Assembly (NCBI GenBank): GCA_016927965.1
Contig: JAFGLP010000045.1
Span: 1 to 28,035 of the forward strand
DNA from: Dehalococcoidia bacterium
GTDB taxonomy: Bacteria; Chloroflexota; Dehalococcoidia; GIF9; UBA5629
DNA: 28,035 bases
Reading direction: 5' to 3'
The notes under the pieces were generated by a model, which had not been told where the DNA came from, ran no database searches, and saw nothing but the letters and a program-made list of their open reading frames with translations. Below, in pieces: positions 1 through 8,581 of the stretch. The translations under genes were made by a program, and so were the position numbers. The stretch's first letter is position 1; the number at the start of each line of letters is the position of its first letter.

Positions 1-29
1 TCGTTACAAGTTCCAGCAGGAAGGCTCAT
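1..29 (-). CDS. livM: LivM-type ABC permease, N-terminal start only (partial)
   Basis: On the minus strand an ATG opens three bases after the livH stop and reads MSLPAGTCN before the window ends. An AGAGG stretch lies about nine bases upstream, inside the end of livH. Gene order in Liv-type transporters and the missing second permease make LivM the expected next gene. From memory, LivM proteins linked to acyl-CoA synthetases often start with a similar MSLP-GT-N sequence. Only about nine residues are visible, so the call rests on position and start context. Confidence 0.6.
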
Positions 30-32
30 ATC

Positions 33-911
33 CTAAATCCTCTCTATTCTTTTCAGGCCGAAAAGTCCTTCCGGCCTGATGATCAATGTAATTACAACAA
101 TAATCCAGGGGGCGATTTCTCCAAAAGACTCGCTGATGTAAGCGTTACTGAAATTCTCTGCCAATCCGATAACAATACCGCCTATCGCTACACCGCCAAC
201 TGATTCCAGGCCCCCAAGCAGAACGGCCGGGAAGGCCTTAAAAGCAACCATCGGGATTTCATTAATACCAAGTGCTACTTTATCGGAAAGAAGTATGCCG
301 CCTATAGCACAGATCAAGCCTCCGATGAACCAGGTAGCTGCGAATACACTGGGCACTCTCACACCGAGGGATTGTGCTATCTGGTGGTCTTCCGCTACAG
401 CGCGCATCTCCAGTCCCGTACCGCTCTTCCGGAAGAAAATCGTGAAAACTACATAGGCTATGGCCGCAATTACAAATGCACCGATCAGGTTATAGGAAAC
501 CACGATATTGCCAAGAGTTGCCTGCTCATGAGGGAAAATTGGGGTAGGGAAAGATACCAAATTTGAGGTCCATATCGCTACCATCAGTCCCCGCAGGAGC
601 ACTGAAATAGCCAGTGTCGAAATGAGAGCTGCCACCAGCGGTTGACCAATAAGCCGCCGCAGTCCCGCCCTCTCCACAACAAGCCCTAATAGACCTCCCG
701 CCAGGACACCACCAAGTACACAAATCCATACTGGCAATGCTGCCATCATCATTAAGGAATATGTAATAAATGCGGAAAATATCGCCATCTGCCCCATGGC
801 AAAATTGAAAATGCTGGTGGCCTTATATATCAGCACAAGGCTCATTCCGATCAGCGCATATACACCACCAATCAGAATGCCGTTTATCAGACAATTGGCT
901 GCTAGTTCCAT
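33..911 (-). CDS. livH: Branched-chain amino acid-type ABC transporter permease LivH
   Basis: Inner-membrane permease of a Liv/HAAT-type ABC importer. The 292-residue product is hydrophobic throughout, with about eight membrane segments, and starts with the typical LivH pattern (LINGILIGGVYALIGMSLVLIY) broken here only by length. It contains an internal EMRAVAEDHQIAQSLGV segment, the cytoplasmic loop that contacts the ATPases, and ends with IRPEGLFG, both family hallmarks. The ATG directly follows the livF stop (TAA then ATG), and a strong AGGAGGTGG ribosome site lies inside the end of livF, so translation is coupled. The real substrate may not be an amino acid, because an acyl-CoA synthetase is embedded in the operon. 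Confidence 0.93.
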   Translation of the reverse strand: MELAANCLINGILIGGVYALIGMSLVLIYKATSIFNFAMGQMAIFSAFITYSLMMMAALPVWICVLGGVLAGGLLGLVVERAGLRRLIGQPLVAALISTLAISVLLRGLMVAIWTSNLVSFPTPIFPHEQATLGNIVVSYNLIGAFVIAAIAYVVFTIFFRKSGTGLEMRAVAEDHQIAQSLGVRVPSVFAATWFIGGLICAIGGILLSDKVALGINEIPMVAFKAFPAVLLGGLESVGGVAIGGIVIGLAENFSNAYISESFGEIAPWIIVVITLIIRPEGLFGLKRIERI

Positions 912-1709
912 TTAGCCTAACCACCTCCTTCTGCGGCGATAGTGTTTAACGTCGCGGTAACTCTTCTTAGTACCCAGTTGGCTAAGCCCAAGGTAAAACT
1001 CTTTAACATCTTCGTTTTCGCTGAGTTTCTCGGAAGGTCCATCGAAGACAATGCGTCCATCTTCTATTACGAAACCATATTTGGCAACACCCAGAGCGAA
1101 CTTGGCATTCTGCTCAACCAGCAGTATGCCTAATCCCCTTTCTTTGTTAAGCTTTTCTATGACGCCGAAAATCTCCCTGACCATCAGTGGAGCAAGACCT
1201 AAAGACGGTTCGTCCAGCAACATTAACTTGGGGGACGACATCAAAGCCCTGCCAATAACCATCATCTGCTGCTCACCGCCTGATAGATAACCGCTGATAC
1301 GGTGCATCATTTCTCTTAACCGCGGGAAATAATTGCAGATTATTTCTATCTCTTTCTTCATGTTGAAGGAACCTGATTTACGCCCATGGCTTCCCAGCAT
1401 AAGATTCTCTTCAACAGTAAGGTGCTGCAGGACCCTTCTGCCTTCCTGTACCTGTACTATGCCAAGCTTAACGATCTCATCTGGTCTCAAATGGTCGATT
1501 TTGACATCGTTAAACACGATGCTTCCATCAGTTACTTCACCCAACTCAGTGCCAAGTAAGCCGGATATTGACTTCAAAGTAGTCGTCTTGCCGGCCCCGT
1601 TGGCCCCAAGCAGGGTAATAATCACCCCGTCGGGGACTTTGAAAGAAAGTCCCTTCAGTACCAGAATAACATCGTTATACTTCACTTCGACGTTATTCAA
1701 CTCCAACAC
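912..1709 (-). CDS. livF: Branched-chain amino acid-type ABC transporter ATPase LivF
   Basis: Cytoplasmic ATPase of the Liv-type importer, 265 residues. Walker A GANGAGKT is at about 35-42, the signature LSGGEQQ at about 142-148, and Walker B LMLLDEP at about 162-168, followed by the LivF-type SLGLAP. The EGRRVLQHLTVEENL stretch after the Q-loop is typical of LivF rather than LivG. A GTG start is chosen because GGAG lies seven bases upstream. Eleven bases separate it from the acyl-CoA synthetase stop, and it abuts livH. The C-terminus carries a basic tail (RRRRR) beyond the usual LivF end, which overlaps the livH ribosome site. Confidence 0.94.
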   Translation of the reverse strand: MLELNNVEVKYNDVILVLKGLSFKVPDGVIITLLGANGAGKTTTLKSISGLLGTELGEVTDGSIVFNDVKIDHLRPDEIVKLGIVQVQEGRRVLQHLTVEENLMLGSHGRKSGSFNMKKEIEIICNYFPRLREMMHRISGYLSGGEQQMMVIGRALMSSPKLMLLDEPSLGLAPLMVREIFGVIEKLNKERGLGILLVEQNAKFALGVAKYGFVIEDGRIVFDGPSEKLSENEDVKEFYLGLSQLGTKKSYRDVKHYRRRRRWLG

Positions 1710-1720
1710 AGCGATTCTCC

Positions 1721-3652
1721 TTATTTAACAGTAGTCAGCTTGATTTCTGCTTTGATTACACCGGTCCTTCCGTCTCTGTAAATTACCGGGGCCTCAGTGT
1801 AATAATTCTCATCATCCGCATAGATTGCATCAATCAATCCCTTATAACGGTCTTCCATATATGACCGCCTCAATTTACCGGTCCTTGTCAACTCAGCCTC
1901 ATCCGCATCAAACTGCTTGTAAAGATTTACAAATCTTCGGATTTTCTGCTGTTCAGGTAAGTTTTTATTCACACGCTCGACCTCTTTTTCAACCAGATCA
2001 ATAACCTCTTTTTTCTGGGAGAGGTCAATAAATGTGGTATAGGCAAGATGGCTGTCCTCGGCCCATTTGCCGGTAAGTTCGAAATCAATGGCAATAATTG
2101 CCGCTACATAGTCTCGTTCCTTACCCAGCACCATACAATCCATAATATAGGGACTGAACTTGAGCTTGCCTTCAATTAATTGCGGAGGGAACTTGGTGCC
2201 ATCACGAAGCTGCAGCAAATCCGCTACCCTGTCCCAATAAGTAACACGGCCCTTATCATCAACATGACCGGCATCCTTGGTGTGGAACCATCCATCACCG
2301 CGTGCCTCCTCTGTTTTATCCGGTGCCTGATAGTAACCAAGAAACAGGCCGGCGCTTCTTACCAGCATCTCATTATCTTCAGTGACTCTGACTTCTGAAC
2401 CAGGCGCCACGCGGCCTACAGTGTCGTTATCCACTGGATCGACCTGCAGATGACCGGAAGCCATGATCAGTTCTGTAAATCCATATAATTGTACGATTGG
2501 AACTCCAATTGCGCGGAAAAACCTGAAAGTATCGGGGGGCAACGGGCCGCCCGCATTCACACCAAAACGCAGCTTGATCATGCCGATCTTATCTTTCAAC
2601 GGGCGGAATACCAGCAGATGGCCCAGCATATATATGGAATTCCAGAAGACGTTGAGTTTCTTTCCTTTCAGTTCCGTATCCACTTTCCTGTCACCGATAG
2701 GCTGGAACATTTTATAAATAACCTGTTTTAATTGGGTGCTGTTCAGCATCCTGGCCATAACCATCGAAGCGATGCCGGCCCAGTGACGCGGACCCAGCAT
2801 TAGAAATTGGGGAGCAACTTCACGGATATTCTCCATCATTGTCTCGGGTTCTTCGGGGAAATTCACCCGGGGAGCAGCCAGCAAGAGGCCTGTTACCCCA
2901 AACATCTGATCACCAACATATCCTGGAGGAGAAGTGGATACATAGTCATCCTTATCTGTCCAGGGGAATACATTGATGACACACCTGCCGCAATTTAGAA
3001 GAGTTGTATGTGAATGCATGGCCCCCTTAGGCAGCGAGGTTGTACCCGAAGTATACATAAATGCAGCGTAGTCGCTGCCCTTACCCATATCGATGTTTTC
3101 CTCGAAAATACCGGGGTGCTCTTCTTCATGCTTCTTACCACACTTCTCTACCTCTTCCCAGCACATAATCAGTGGATCATCGTAGCTCCACATGCCCTTA
3201 TCTTCCCAGTAAATTATTTTTTTTATGCTGGGGATTTCGGGAGCTATCGACAATACTTTATCCACCTGTTCCTGGTCCTTGGCGATTACAAAAGTAGCTT
3301 CACACTGGCCGATAATATATTTAAACTCAGAAGCCAGTGAATCTACAAAAAGACCAGCAATAACTGCCCCCATGGCTTGCGAACCATATTCTGCCCAGTA
3401 CCAGTGCGGGTCGTTATCGCCAACTATAATAACGCGATCGCCACGTTGGAGGCCTAGGCTGGCCAGCCCCAGGCCGAAATACCGGCAATGCTTATAGCAG
3501 TCTCCCCAGCTATATGAATTCCATATACCAAAGTCCTTATGGCGCATAGCTGTTTTATGAGCGCCGTATTTCTGATAATTATGGCGCAACCATTTTGGAA
3601 GCGTGTCGAGCGCTTTTAGGTCGGAGTTGCTTGGCATATTTAACGTCGACAT
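1721..3652 (-). CDS. AMP-forming long-chain-type acyl-CoA synthetase
   Basis: ANL-superfamily enzyme that activates a carboxylic acid with ATP and CoA through an acyl-adenylate. The product has 643 residues from the ATG at 3652. A GTG eight codons upstream overlaps the livG stop; the ATG is preferred because AAAGGAG lies nine bases before it. Visible motifs are the P-loop YTSGTTSLPKG (about 200-210), the adenylate motif YGFTEL, GWFHTKDAG, and the C-terminal GKLRRSYMEDRY with the catalytic-lysine-type GK. The length and long C-terminal domain match the large FadD/LACS form. It lies between livG (13-base gap) and livF (11-base gap), so it is expressed with the transporter and probably activates the imported substrate. 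The acid (fatty, aromatic or other) cannot be read from the sequence. Confidence 0.9.
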   Translation of the reverse strand: MSTLNMPSNSDLKALDTLPKWLRHNYQKYGAHKTAMRHKDFGIWNSYSWGDCYKHCRYFGLGLASLGLQRGDRVIIVGDNDPHWYWAEYGSQAMGAVIAGLFVDSLASEFKYIIGQCEATFVIAKDQEQVDKVLSIAPEIPSIKKIIYWEDKGMWSYDDPLIMCWEEVEKCGKKHEEEHPGIFEENIDMGKGSDYAAFMYTSGTTSLPKGAMHSHTTLLNCGRCVINVFPWTDKDDYVSTSPPGYVGDQMFGVTGLLLAAPRVNFPEEPETMMENIREVAPQFLMLGPRHWAGIASMVMARMLNSTQLKQVIYKMFQPIGDRKVDTELKGKKLNVFWNSIYMLGHLLVFRPLKDKIGMIKLRFGVNAGGPLPPDTFRFFRAIGVPIVQLYGFTELIMASGHLQVDPVDNDTVGRVAPGSEVRVTEDNEMLVRSAGLFLGYYQAPDKTEEARGDGWFHTKDAGHVDDKGRVTYWDRVADLLQLRDGTKFPPQLIEGKLKFSPYIMDCMVLGKERDYVAAIIAIDFELTGKWAEDSHLAYTTFIDLSQKKEVIDLVEKEVERVNKNLPEQQKIRRFVNLYKQFDADEAELTRTGKLRRSYMEDRYKGLIDAIYADDENYYTEAPVIYRDGRTGVIKAEIKLTTVK

Positions 3653-3665
3653 CAAAAAGGCTCCT

Positions 3666-4439
3666 TTAATCCTCACCCAGGTATGCTTTAATTACCTGGG
3701 GATTCGCTTTAATTTCAGTTGGGGCACCTTCGGCGATCTTATGACCGAAGTCAAGAACAACCATACGATTGGCAATATCCATAACAACACCCATATCATG
3801 CTCGACCATAATAATCGGTATTTTCCGGGTTTCCAGGATATCTATTATGAAGCGGGCAATGTCCTCTTTTTCGTCTGCATTCATTCCCGCCATTGGTTCA
3901 TCCAGCAAAAGGAGTTCAGGTTCTAAAGCCAGTGCCCTGCCAAGATCTACACGTTTTCGCTGTCCATAAGGCAGCATAGCCACGGTCTTTTTCCTGATTG
4001 CCCCTATCTCCAGAAAATCAATAATCTCCTCGACCCTTTCCCTGTGTGCCTTCTCTTCCTTGTGTGCCCATCCAAAGTAAAGAGCGCTGGTAACTATATT
4101 CTGTTTCATGAAGATATGACGGGCTGACATAAGATTATCTACAGTATTCAAGCCGGTATATAGGGTTATATGCTGAAATGTTCTTGCAAGCCTGAGTTTG
4201 GCGATATCATAGGGAGGAAGTTTAGTGATATCTTTGCCCTGCCAGTAAATATTGCCTTTCTGAGGATGATAAAAACCGCTGATGCAATTAAGTATGCAGG
4301 TTTTACCTGCCCCGTTTGGCCCGATCACAGCCAGCAATTCCGGCTTATCCAGGCTGAAGGATATATCACTGAGGGCCTGTACCCCACCGAATGCCAGAGA
4401 TACATTGTCTATCATTAAACCAGTGCTACTGCCTTCCAT
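3666..4439 (-). CDS. livG: Branched-chain amino acid-type ABC transporter ATPase LivG
   Basis: Second ATPase of the importer, 257 residues from the ATG at 4439. A GTG two codons earlier (4445) is possible, but AAAGGA has good spacing only to the ATG. Walker A GPNGAGKT is near residues 40-47. The signature is LPYGQRKRVDLGRALA, the LivG variant of LSGGQ, and Walker B is LLLLDEPMAGMN. The C-terminal VVLDFGHKIAEGAPTEIKANPQVIKAYLG is the usual LivG ending (shown in family terms, not as a contiguous key). It is the first gene of the operon. No periplasmic substrate-binding protein is seen in the window, so that subunit must be encoded beyond livM or elsewhere. Confidence 0.94.
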   Translation of the reverse strand: MEGSSTGLMIDNVSLAFGGVQALSDISFSLDKPELLAVIGPNGAGKTCILNCISGFYHPQKGNIYWQGKDITKLPPYDIAKLRLARTFQHITLYTGLNTVDNLMSARHIFMKQNIVTSALYFGWAHKEEKAHRERVEEIIDFLEIGAIRKKTVAMLPYGQRKRVDLGRALALEPELLLLDEPMAGMNADEKEDIARFIIDILETRKIPIIMVEHDMGVVMDIANRMVVLDFGHKIAEGAPTEIKANPQVIKAYLGED

Positions 4440-4461
4440 ATTCACTATTCCTTTATAATGC

Positions 4462-4492
4462 TGAATAAATAACCTATTAAATTATTCATTCA
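4462..4492 (-). promoter_or_regulatory. Inverted repeat upstream of livG, FadR/TetR-like operator candidate
   Basis: Arms TGAATAAATAA (4462-4472) and TTATTCATTCA (4482-4492) are reverse complements at 10 of 11 positions, with nine bases between. The element lies between livG and a TATAAT box read on the minus strand at 4499-4504, whose -35 region is poor. Half-sites beginning TGAATGA resemble the operator of the Bacillus TetR-family regulator FadR, which represses fatty-acid degradation genes. That would suit an operon with an acyl-CoA synthetase. Binding is inferred, and the spacing is longer than in the Bacillus site. Confidence 0.4.
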
Positions 4493-4504
4493 GTTAATAT
4501 TATA

Positions 4505-5030
4505 TGAGCACTCGCTCGGAAATTTTTCACACCAGCAAACTACTATATAAGTTGTAAGGGCTGAAAAGGGACCACGACTCGTATAAAAAATAACTGAGTA
4601 ATCAATCAAATTTGTGTCAGTACCTATGCCAGGACGTATTCGCCATGGGGAATATTGCAATATATTATCTTGGGCCAACTAACTTGTCAATATGCCGCTA
4701 CGATCATATTTAATAATGCGTGTATTCTAATATTGCTATTAATACACCGTGTTAAGAAGATATTTCAGAAAAAATGTAGTAACCTTAAAACAAAAGGGGA
4801 TTCAGCATATTTGAATATTACAAATAATCACGACTTTGACCTTATACCACACCTGCGGTGTAATAAACAGAAGTTTTGCGACATTTTATCAATATTCTTA
4901 AATTAGAGTGTATGGTGCCAGATCAATGAATGCGGGAAACCGGTTAGGTTTAATAGTAAACTTGATTATTTATGCTATACAATTAAAAATTGTTAAATAA
5001 ACTATTCTATATGCTTCATGGAGAGTGTAC
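4505..5030. other. AT-rich divergent intergenic stretch
   Basis: About 525 bases between the divergent liv operon and the DUF2284 gene. Short open frames here have no ribosome site or coding character. Two imperfect ACAC/GTGT inverted repeats occur near 4740-4757 and 4843-4866. They are too weak to name. I see no RNA gene or clear terminator. Confidence 0.5.
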
Positions 5031-5573
5031 ATGAATAATTCTGCCCTCGATAAGTACTTTAGTTTTAGCAAAGAGCATGGTGCCACGGATGCCAAGACGA
5101 TCCATCCCAGCACAGTCGTGACAGCCGCCTGGGTTAAATGGAAATGCCGTTATGGCTGCCCCGATTATGGGGATAGATATACTTGCCCGCCGGAATCACC
5201 GTCTTACCTTGAGACAAGGGCAGTCCTTGACTGCTATAATCGCGCAATCCTTTTTCACCAGGAACAACCGGCAAGCCCCGACAGGGGTAAACTAGGCCGG
5301 GAATTCTTGAACTCTATGGTTGAACTGGAATTCCAGCTTTTCAGAGATGGTTACTACAAAGCTCTCGCTTTGCTGGCTGGACCGTGTCATCTATGCAAAG
5401 AATGCAACAAACCAAAGGGCTTGCCATGTAATTTCGGATTGAAAGCCAGGCCCTGCATGGAATCATGCGGCATCGATGTTTTCCAGACTGTCCGGAATAA
5501 CGACTTCTTCATTCAGACTTTAAAAGATAAAGGCGAGACACGTAATATATATTGCCTCATGCTCGTAGACTGA
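5031..5573 (+). CDS. DUF2284 Cys-rich putative metal-binding protein
   Basis: Small cytoplasmic protein of 180 residues with eleven cysteines: 39, 43, 52, 68, 119, 122, 125, 133, 142, 146 and 175. The N-terminal CRYGCPDYGDRYTCPP and the C-terminal CHLCKECNKPKGLPC segments match what I know of the DUF2284 family, thought to bind a metal or Fe-S cluster. No enzymatic role is established. The ATG at 5031 is chosen over a GTG two codons earlier because GGAG lies seven bases upstream of it. It is divergent from the liv operon, ends at a hairpin shared with the next gene, and appears monocistronic. Confidence 0.82.
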   Translation: MNNSALDKYFSFSKEHGATDAKTIHPSTVVTAAWVKWKCRYGCPDYGDRYTCPPESPSYLETRAVLDCYNRAILFHQEQPASPDRGKLGREFLNSMVELEFQLFRDGYYKALALLAGPCHLCKECNKPKGLPCNFGLKARPCMESCGIDVFQTVRNNDFFIQTLKDKGETRNIYCLMLVD

Positions 5574-5584
5574 AATCAGCGCGA

Positions 5585-5620
5585 AAAGGCCATACTCCTT
5601 GAACACAGGGTATGGCCTTT
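5585..5620. terminator. Bidirectional intrinsic terminator
   Basis: Perfect 11-bp stem, AAAGGCCATAC (5585-5595) and GTATGGCCTTT (5610-5620), with a 14-base loop. It has A-rich left and T-rich right flanks and lies between two convergent genes, so it can stop transcription from both sides. Confidence 0.8.
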
Positions 5621-5632
5621 ATTACTATAGAA

Positions 5633-6400
5633 TTACTTTAACGGCTGTCTGCCGGTTCCTGCTGGGCCGGCATAAGTCTGAGCTACTTCCATGAAGCGCT
5701 GGGCTTCGTTTCCATGTATCTCCAGACTTGTATCTTTCCAGTTCCTTCTTTGTACGGCTACCAGACAAAATTCAGCAGCCTCACCCTTAATATAATTTTC
5801 ATTATTTTCAGTGCCGTTTGTCCAGATGGCGCCTGACGGTAGCTTTATCTCAATACGGATCGGGACCTCGGGGACAGGAAAACCATGGACCTGGTAGGCA
5901 AAAGGCCGGGCCTGACAGGCCATATATGCTACGTGCTTCAACCTGTCGGTAAAAACCGGTTTAACTTCAACAGCATCATAGCAATCCATGCCGTGAGCCC
6001 ATGTCTCCATAATTCTGGCAGTTGCAAATGCACGTGCTCCCATAGGCAGGGAAAACCACGGCAATCTGGCTTTGGGATCGGTCTTCATTAAAGCATCATA
6101 CATAAGCTCCCGTGATTGTCTCCACCATGCCAGCACCTCAGCAGGCTTCCTGGCGCGTCCTTTCTCAACGCCAACTTCATTGAATGTTAAACCTACCTTA
6201 TATGCCAGCTCAAAGTACGAGTTGTCACCCTTGCATGTTGCCACGGCAACATCATCAATATAGGCAATGTGCGATACGGAGTCTTTGACTGTCCATGGTA
6301 TGGAGGGCGTCGGCAGGTCCCACTGGTCATCCTTCAGCGTGGAAAGAAAGGCATCCAAGGATTCCTGTTCGGCACGTAAGTCACTGACAATTTCCTTCAT
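5633..6400 (-). CDS. Maleylpyruvate isomerase-like / TIGR03084-type metal-binding protein (DinB-like fold)
   Basis: The 255-residue product has the N-terminal four-helix DinB-like domain of the mycothiol-dependent maleylpyruvate isomerase superfamily. The likely metal ligands are His44 in SVSHIAYID and Glu132 and His136 in the ETWAHGMD motif, matching the H...E-x3-H pattern of the family. The remainder resembles the TIGR03084 subfamily, whose substrate is unknown. The ATG has AAGAGG eight bases upstream. It is convergent with the DUF2284 gene and shares its terminator. Mycothiol is an actinobacterial thiol, so in a Chloroflexota-like host the cofactor may differ. The fold call is secure; the reaction is not. 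Confidence 0.75.
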   Translation of the reverse strand: MKEIVSDLRAEQESLDAFLSTLKDDQWDLPTPSIPWTVKDSVSHIAYIDDVAVATCKGDNSYFELAYKVGLTFNEVGVEKGRARKPAEVLAWWRQSRELMYDALMKTDPKARLPWFSLPMGARAFATARIMETWAHGMDCYDAVEVKPVFTDRLKHVAYMACQARPFAYQVHGFPVPEVPIRIEIKLPSGAIWTNGTENNENYIKGEAAEFCLVAVQRRNWKDTSLEIHGNEAQRFMEVAQTYAGPAGTGRQPLK

Positions 6401-6619
6401 TTAACACCTCTTTGATAATATAAAATCTTGGACACTCTATTTGTCCTGGCAGGGAGATGTGGCAGTTACAAGCATCACTGAAGTATAAATATACCACATT
6501 AATAACCGGGCATGGCAACAGGTTGCTTTTATACACAGTGTTGACTCCGTTAATTTGAGAAAACCCGCAAACAGGTTTATCATGAAACATCTTTGCGACT
6601 ATTAGAAGTGAGGTTTGTT

Positions 6620-7294
6620 ATGGCAAACAGGATTTTTACGGACAGCGAACTGGAGGAGATGGGGAAACAGACCGTTGATTTAGTTAAGCAGGCCATTGAT
6701 GAAGGTGACCTGCAAAAGGCAAAAAAACTAGCCGGGCGCATGAACCGGGAATTCTACTCCCAGCATGAGGGTTTCCGTGATACTGTTACGGCACTGCTCA
6801 GCTTCATTGGGAGGCGTTACGGGCAGGAGGCTCTCTATGATGCTTTGCATGAAGGGTTCAATTCATTCGCAGATCTCGCGAAAATATATGAAAAGGCCGA
6901 TATAGAAAGACAGGTTGAGATGTTGGCAGCCGGGTTGAGAGGGCATCTCACCAATCTGATTATACAGGAGGATGATGAAAAGATCACGGTCATAATGGAC
7001 CCGTGCGGGAGTGGAGGAAGGGCTGTGATCAACGGCAGCTATGGACCGCCAAAGAATTTTTTAAAGGTCAAGAAACATCCTGTTATGACGCTGGGCCACG
7101 ATGATTTTCCCGTCTACTGTTGCCATTGCCCATTCCAGGACCTGATACCCATGGAAATCAACGGATTTCCTATCTGGGTAACAGAACCGTCCGGTAACCC
7201 CGGCAAAGAGCCATGCAAATTCATTTTATACAAAGACAAAAATCTTATACCCGCTGTATACTATGAAAGGTTTGGCAGGAAAAAGCCATCCTGA
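6620..7294 (+). CDS. Cys-rich protein of unknown function, redox operon partner
   Basis: A 224-residue soluble protein that I cannot assign to a named enzyme. The N-terminal half (about 8-115) is predicted helical and charged. The C-terminal half has a DPCGSGG motif (Cys129) and a cluster HDDFPVYCCHCPFQDL with Cys167, 168 and 170, then Cys199, a plausible metal or cluster site. The start is the ATG at 6620, with GTGAGG seven bases upstream, rather than the TTG at 6593. It is followed after 35 bases by a ferredoxin-domain protein on the same strand, so the pair probably works together in electron transfer or metal handling. An L-2-amino-thiazoline-4-carboxylate hydrolase-like relationship crossed my mind but cannot be supported. 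Confidence 0.7.
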   Translation: MANRIFTDSELEEMGKQTVDLVKQAIDEGDLQKAKKLAGRMNREFYSQHEGFRDTVTALLSFIGRRYGQEALYDALHEGFNSFADLAKIYEKADIERQVEMLAAGLRGHLTNLIIQEDDEKITVIMDPCGSGGRAVINGSYGPPKNFLKVKKHPVMTLGHDDFPVYCCHCPFQDLIPMEINGFPIWVTEPSGNPGKEPCKFILYKDKNLIPAVYYERFGRKKPS

Positions 7295-7329
7295 CATAGA
7301 ACAGTATAACCAATAAAGGGAGGTAGCAC

Positions 7330-8430
7330 ATGAAGCAAACTACATATGAGAAACTGGCTGACGCAATTGAGCGCAGGGGTGGAGGAGTCCCAACTGTCAA
7401 GTGTCAGGATTACTATAACATACTGGATGAACTGTTCACTGAAGAAGAGGCAAGGCTGGCTGGCATCCTTCCTGAGACACCGGTTTCAGCAGATATGCTC
7501 GTTGATAAGGTTAATCTAGACCTTAAAGGAGTTGCAGAAATACTTGAAGGTATGGCCAGAAAAGGATTGCTATTTTCAATCAAGGTTGATGATAAGCGTT
7601 ACTACATACTGTTCCCCCTGGTACCCGGGATGATGGAGAACCAGCTGTTAACAGGAATCGTCAATGAGAAGACAAAAAAAATTGCCCTTCTATTTGCAAA
7701 ATACTTTGAGGCCATCACTCAAAAAGGAAAGGAAAATAAAGATTTTTTCTCCAAAGTACCCTATGCACGAATAATTGTAGTAGATCAAAATATTCCTAAC
7801 GACAGGACTATCCAACCTTATGATAAATTGCAGTCATATATCGATAAGGCCAAAGATATAGCTGTCGTTCATTGCCATTGCCGCCAGATGGGGGAATTGC
7901 TGGGTAATCCCTGCAGCAAACCGAAGGATGTCTGCCTTGCAGTGGGACCGGGGGCGCACTACATGGCCGAATACGGTTTAGGCAAACTGATTTCAAAAGA
8001 AGAAGCCTATGCCGTGATTAAAAGGGCGGAGGAAGAAGGTCTGGTCCACAGCGTAAGCAACACTGGCAAGTATATAGATTTCATATGTAACTGCTGTATA
8101 TGTCACTGTGCGACTTTACAAGCCATGAAAAAGTACGCTCAAAACGGGCCTGCTGCTTTGTCGAGCTTCATCTCCGGCGTTGATGCTGATGAATGTATTG
8201 GCTGCGCGGATTGTATTGCCAGGTGCCCGATGGAAGCATTGACAATGAAGGAAGAACTGGCAGTTGTCGATAAGAAACGCTGTATCGGTTGTGGGCTTTG
8301 TGTAAGCTCCTGCCCGACAGGTGCAATACAGATGCATAACAGGGAGGAAACTAAATCTCCCTATGCCGATGCAAAACAACTCAATGATGCGATCGTTGCC
8401 TCAATTTCACACGGACCTACAACTGAATAA
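7330..8430 (+). CDS. 2x[4Fe-4S] ferredoxin-domain protein with winged-helix-like N-terminus
   Basis: A 366-residue cytoplasmic iron-sulfur protein. Two CX2CX2CX3CP motifs (Cys289/292/295/299 and Cys318/321/324/328) define a bacterial ferredoxin domain for two [4Fe-4S] clusters. Two further Cys groups lie upstream: HCHC...C...C (182, 184, 195, 202) and CNCCICHC (253-260), which could hold another cluster. Residues 30-100 look like a winged-helix or dimerisation segment (TEEEARLAGILP, then a VAEILEGMARKGLL helix). The start has GGGAGG six bases upstream. It lies 35 bases after the Cys-rich gene and is probably its redox partner. No hydrogenase or dehydrogenase subunit is adjacent, so the electron donor and acceptor are unknown. 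Confidence 0.82.
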   Translation: MKQTTYEKLADAIERRGGGVPTVKCQDYYNILDELFTEEEARLAGILPETPVSADMLVDKVNLDLKGVAEILEGMARKGLLFSIKVDDKRYYILFPLVPGMMENQLLTGIVNEKTKKIALLFAKYFEAITQKGKENKDFFSKVPYARIIVVDQNIPNDRTIQPYDKLQSYIDKAKDIAVVHCHCRQMGELLGNPCSKPKDVCLAVGPGAHYMAEYGLGKLISKEEAYAVIKRAEEEGLVHSVSNTGKYIDFICNCCICHCATLQAMKKYAQNGPAALSSFISGVDADECIGCADCIARCPMEALTMKEELAVVDKKRCIGCGLCVSSCPTGAIQMHNREETKSPYADAKQLNDAIVASISHGPTTE

Positions 8431-8581
8431 TTATAATCCGAACACATAAGAGAATATTAATAGTTAGACATAATATTTATGCTCTAATTTAAATTGGATG
8501 CCCGCTTTTTAATTATGATAAAATTTATTCGTCTAGTATTTCGTGATGTGGGGAAGTTTTATTTTGCATTTATTTTAGTAT

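Noticed and set aside
4655..4906. 83-codon frame in the liv/DUF2284 divergent region
   Set aside because: No ribosome site, composition matches intergenic DNA, no recognisable domain.
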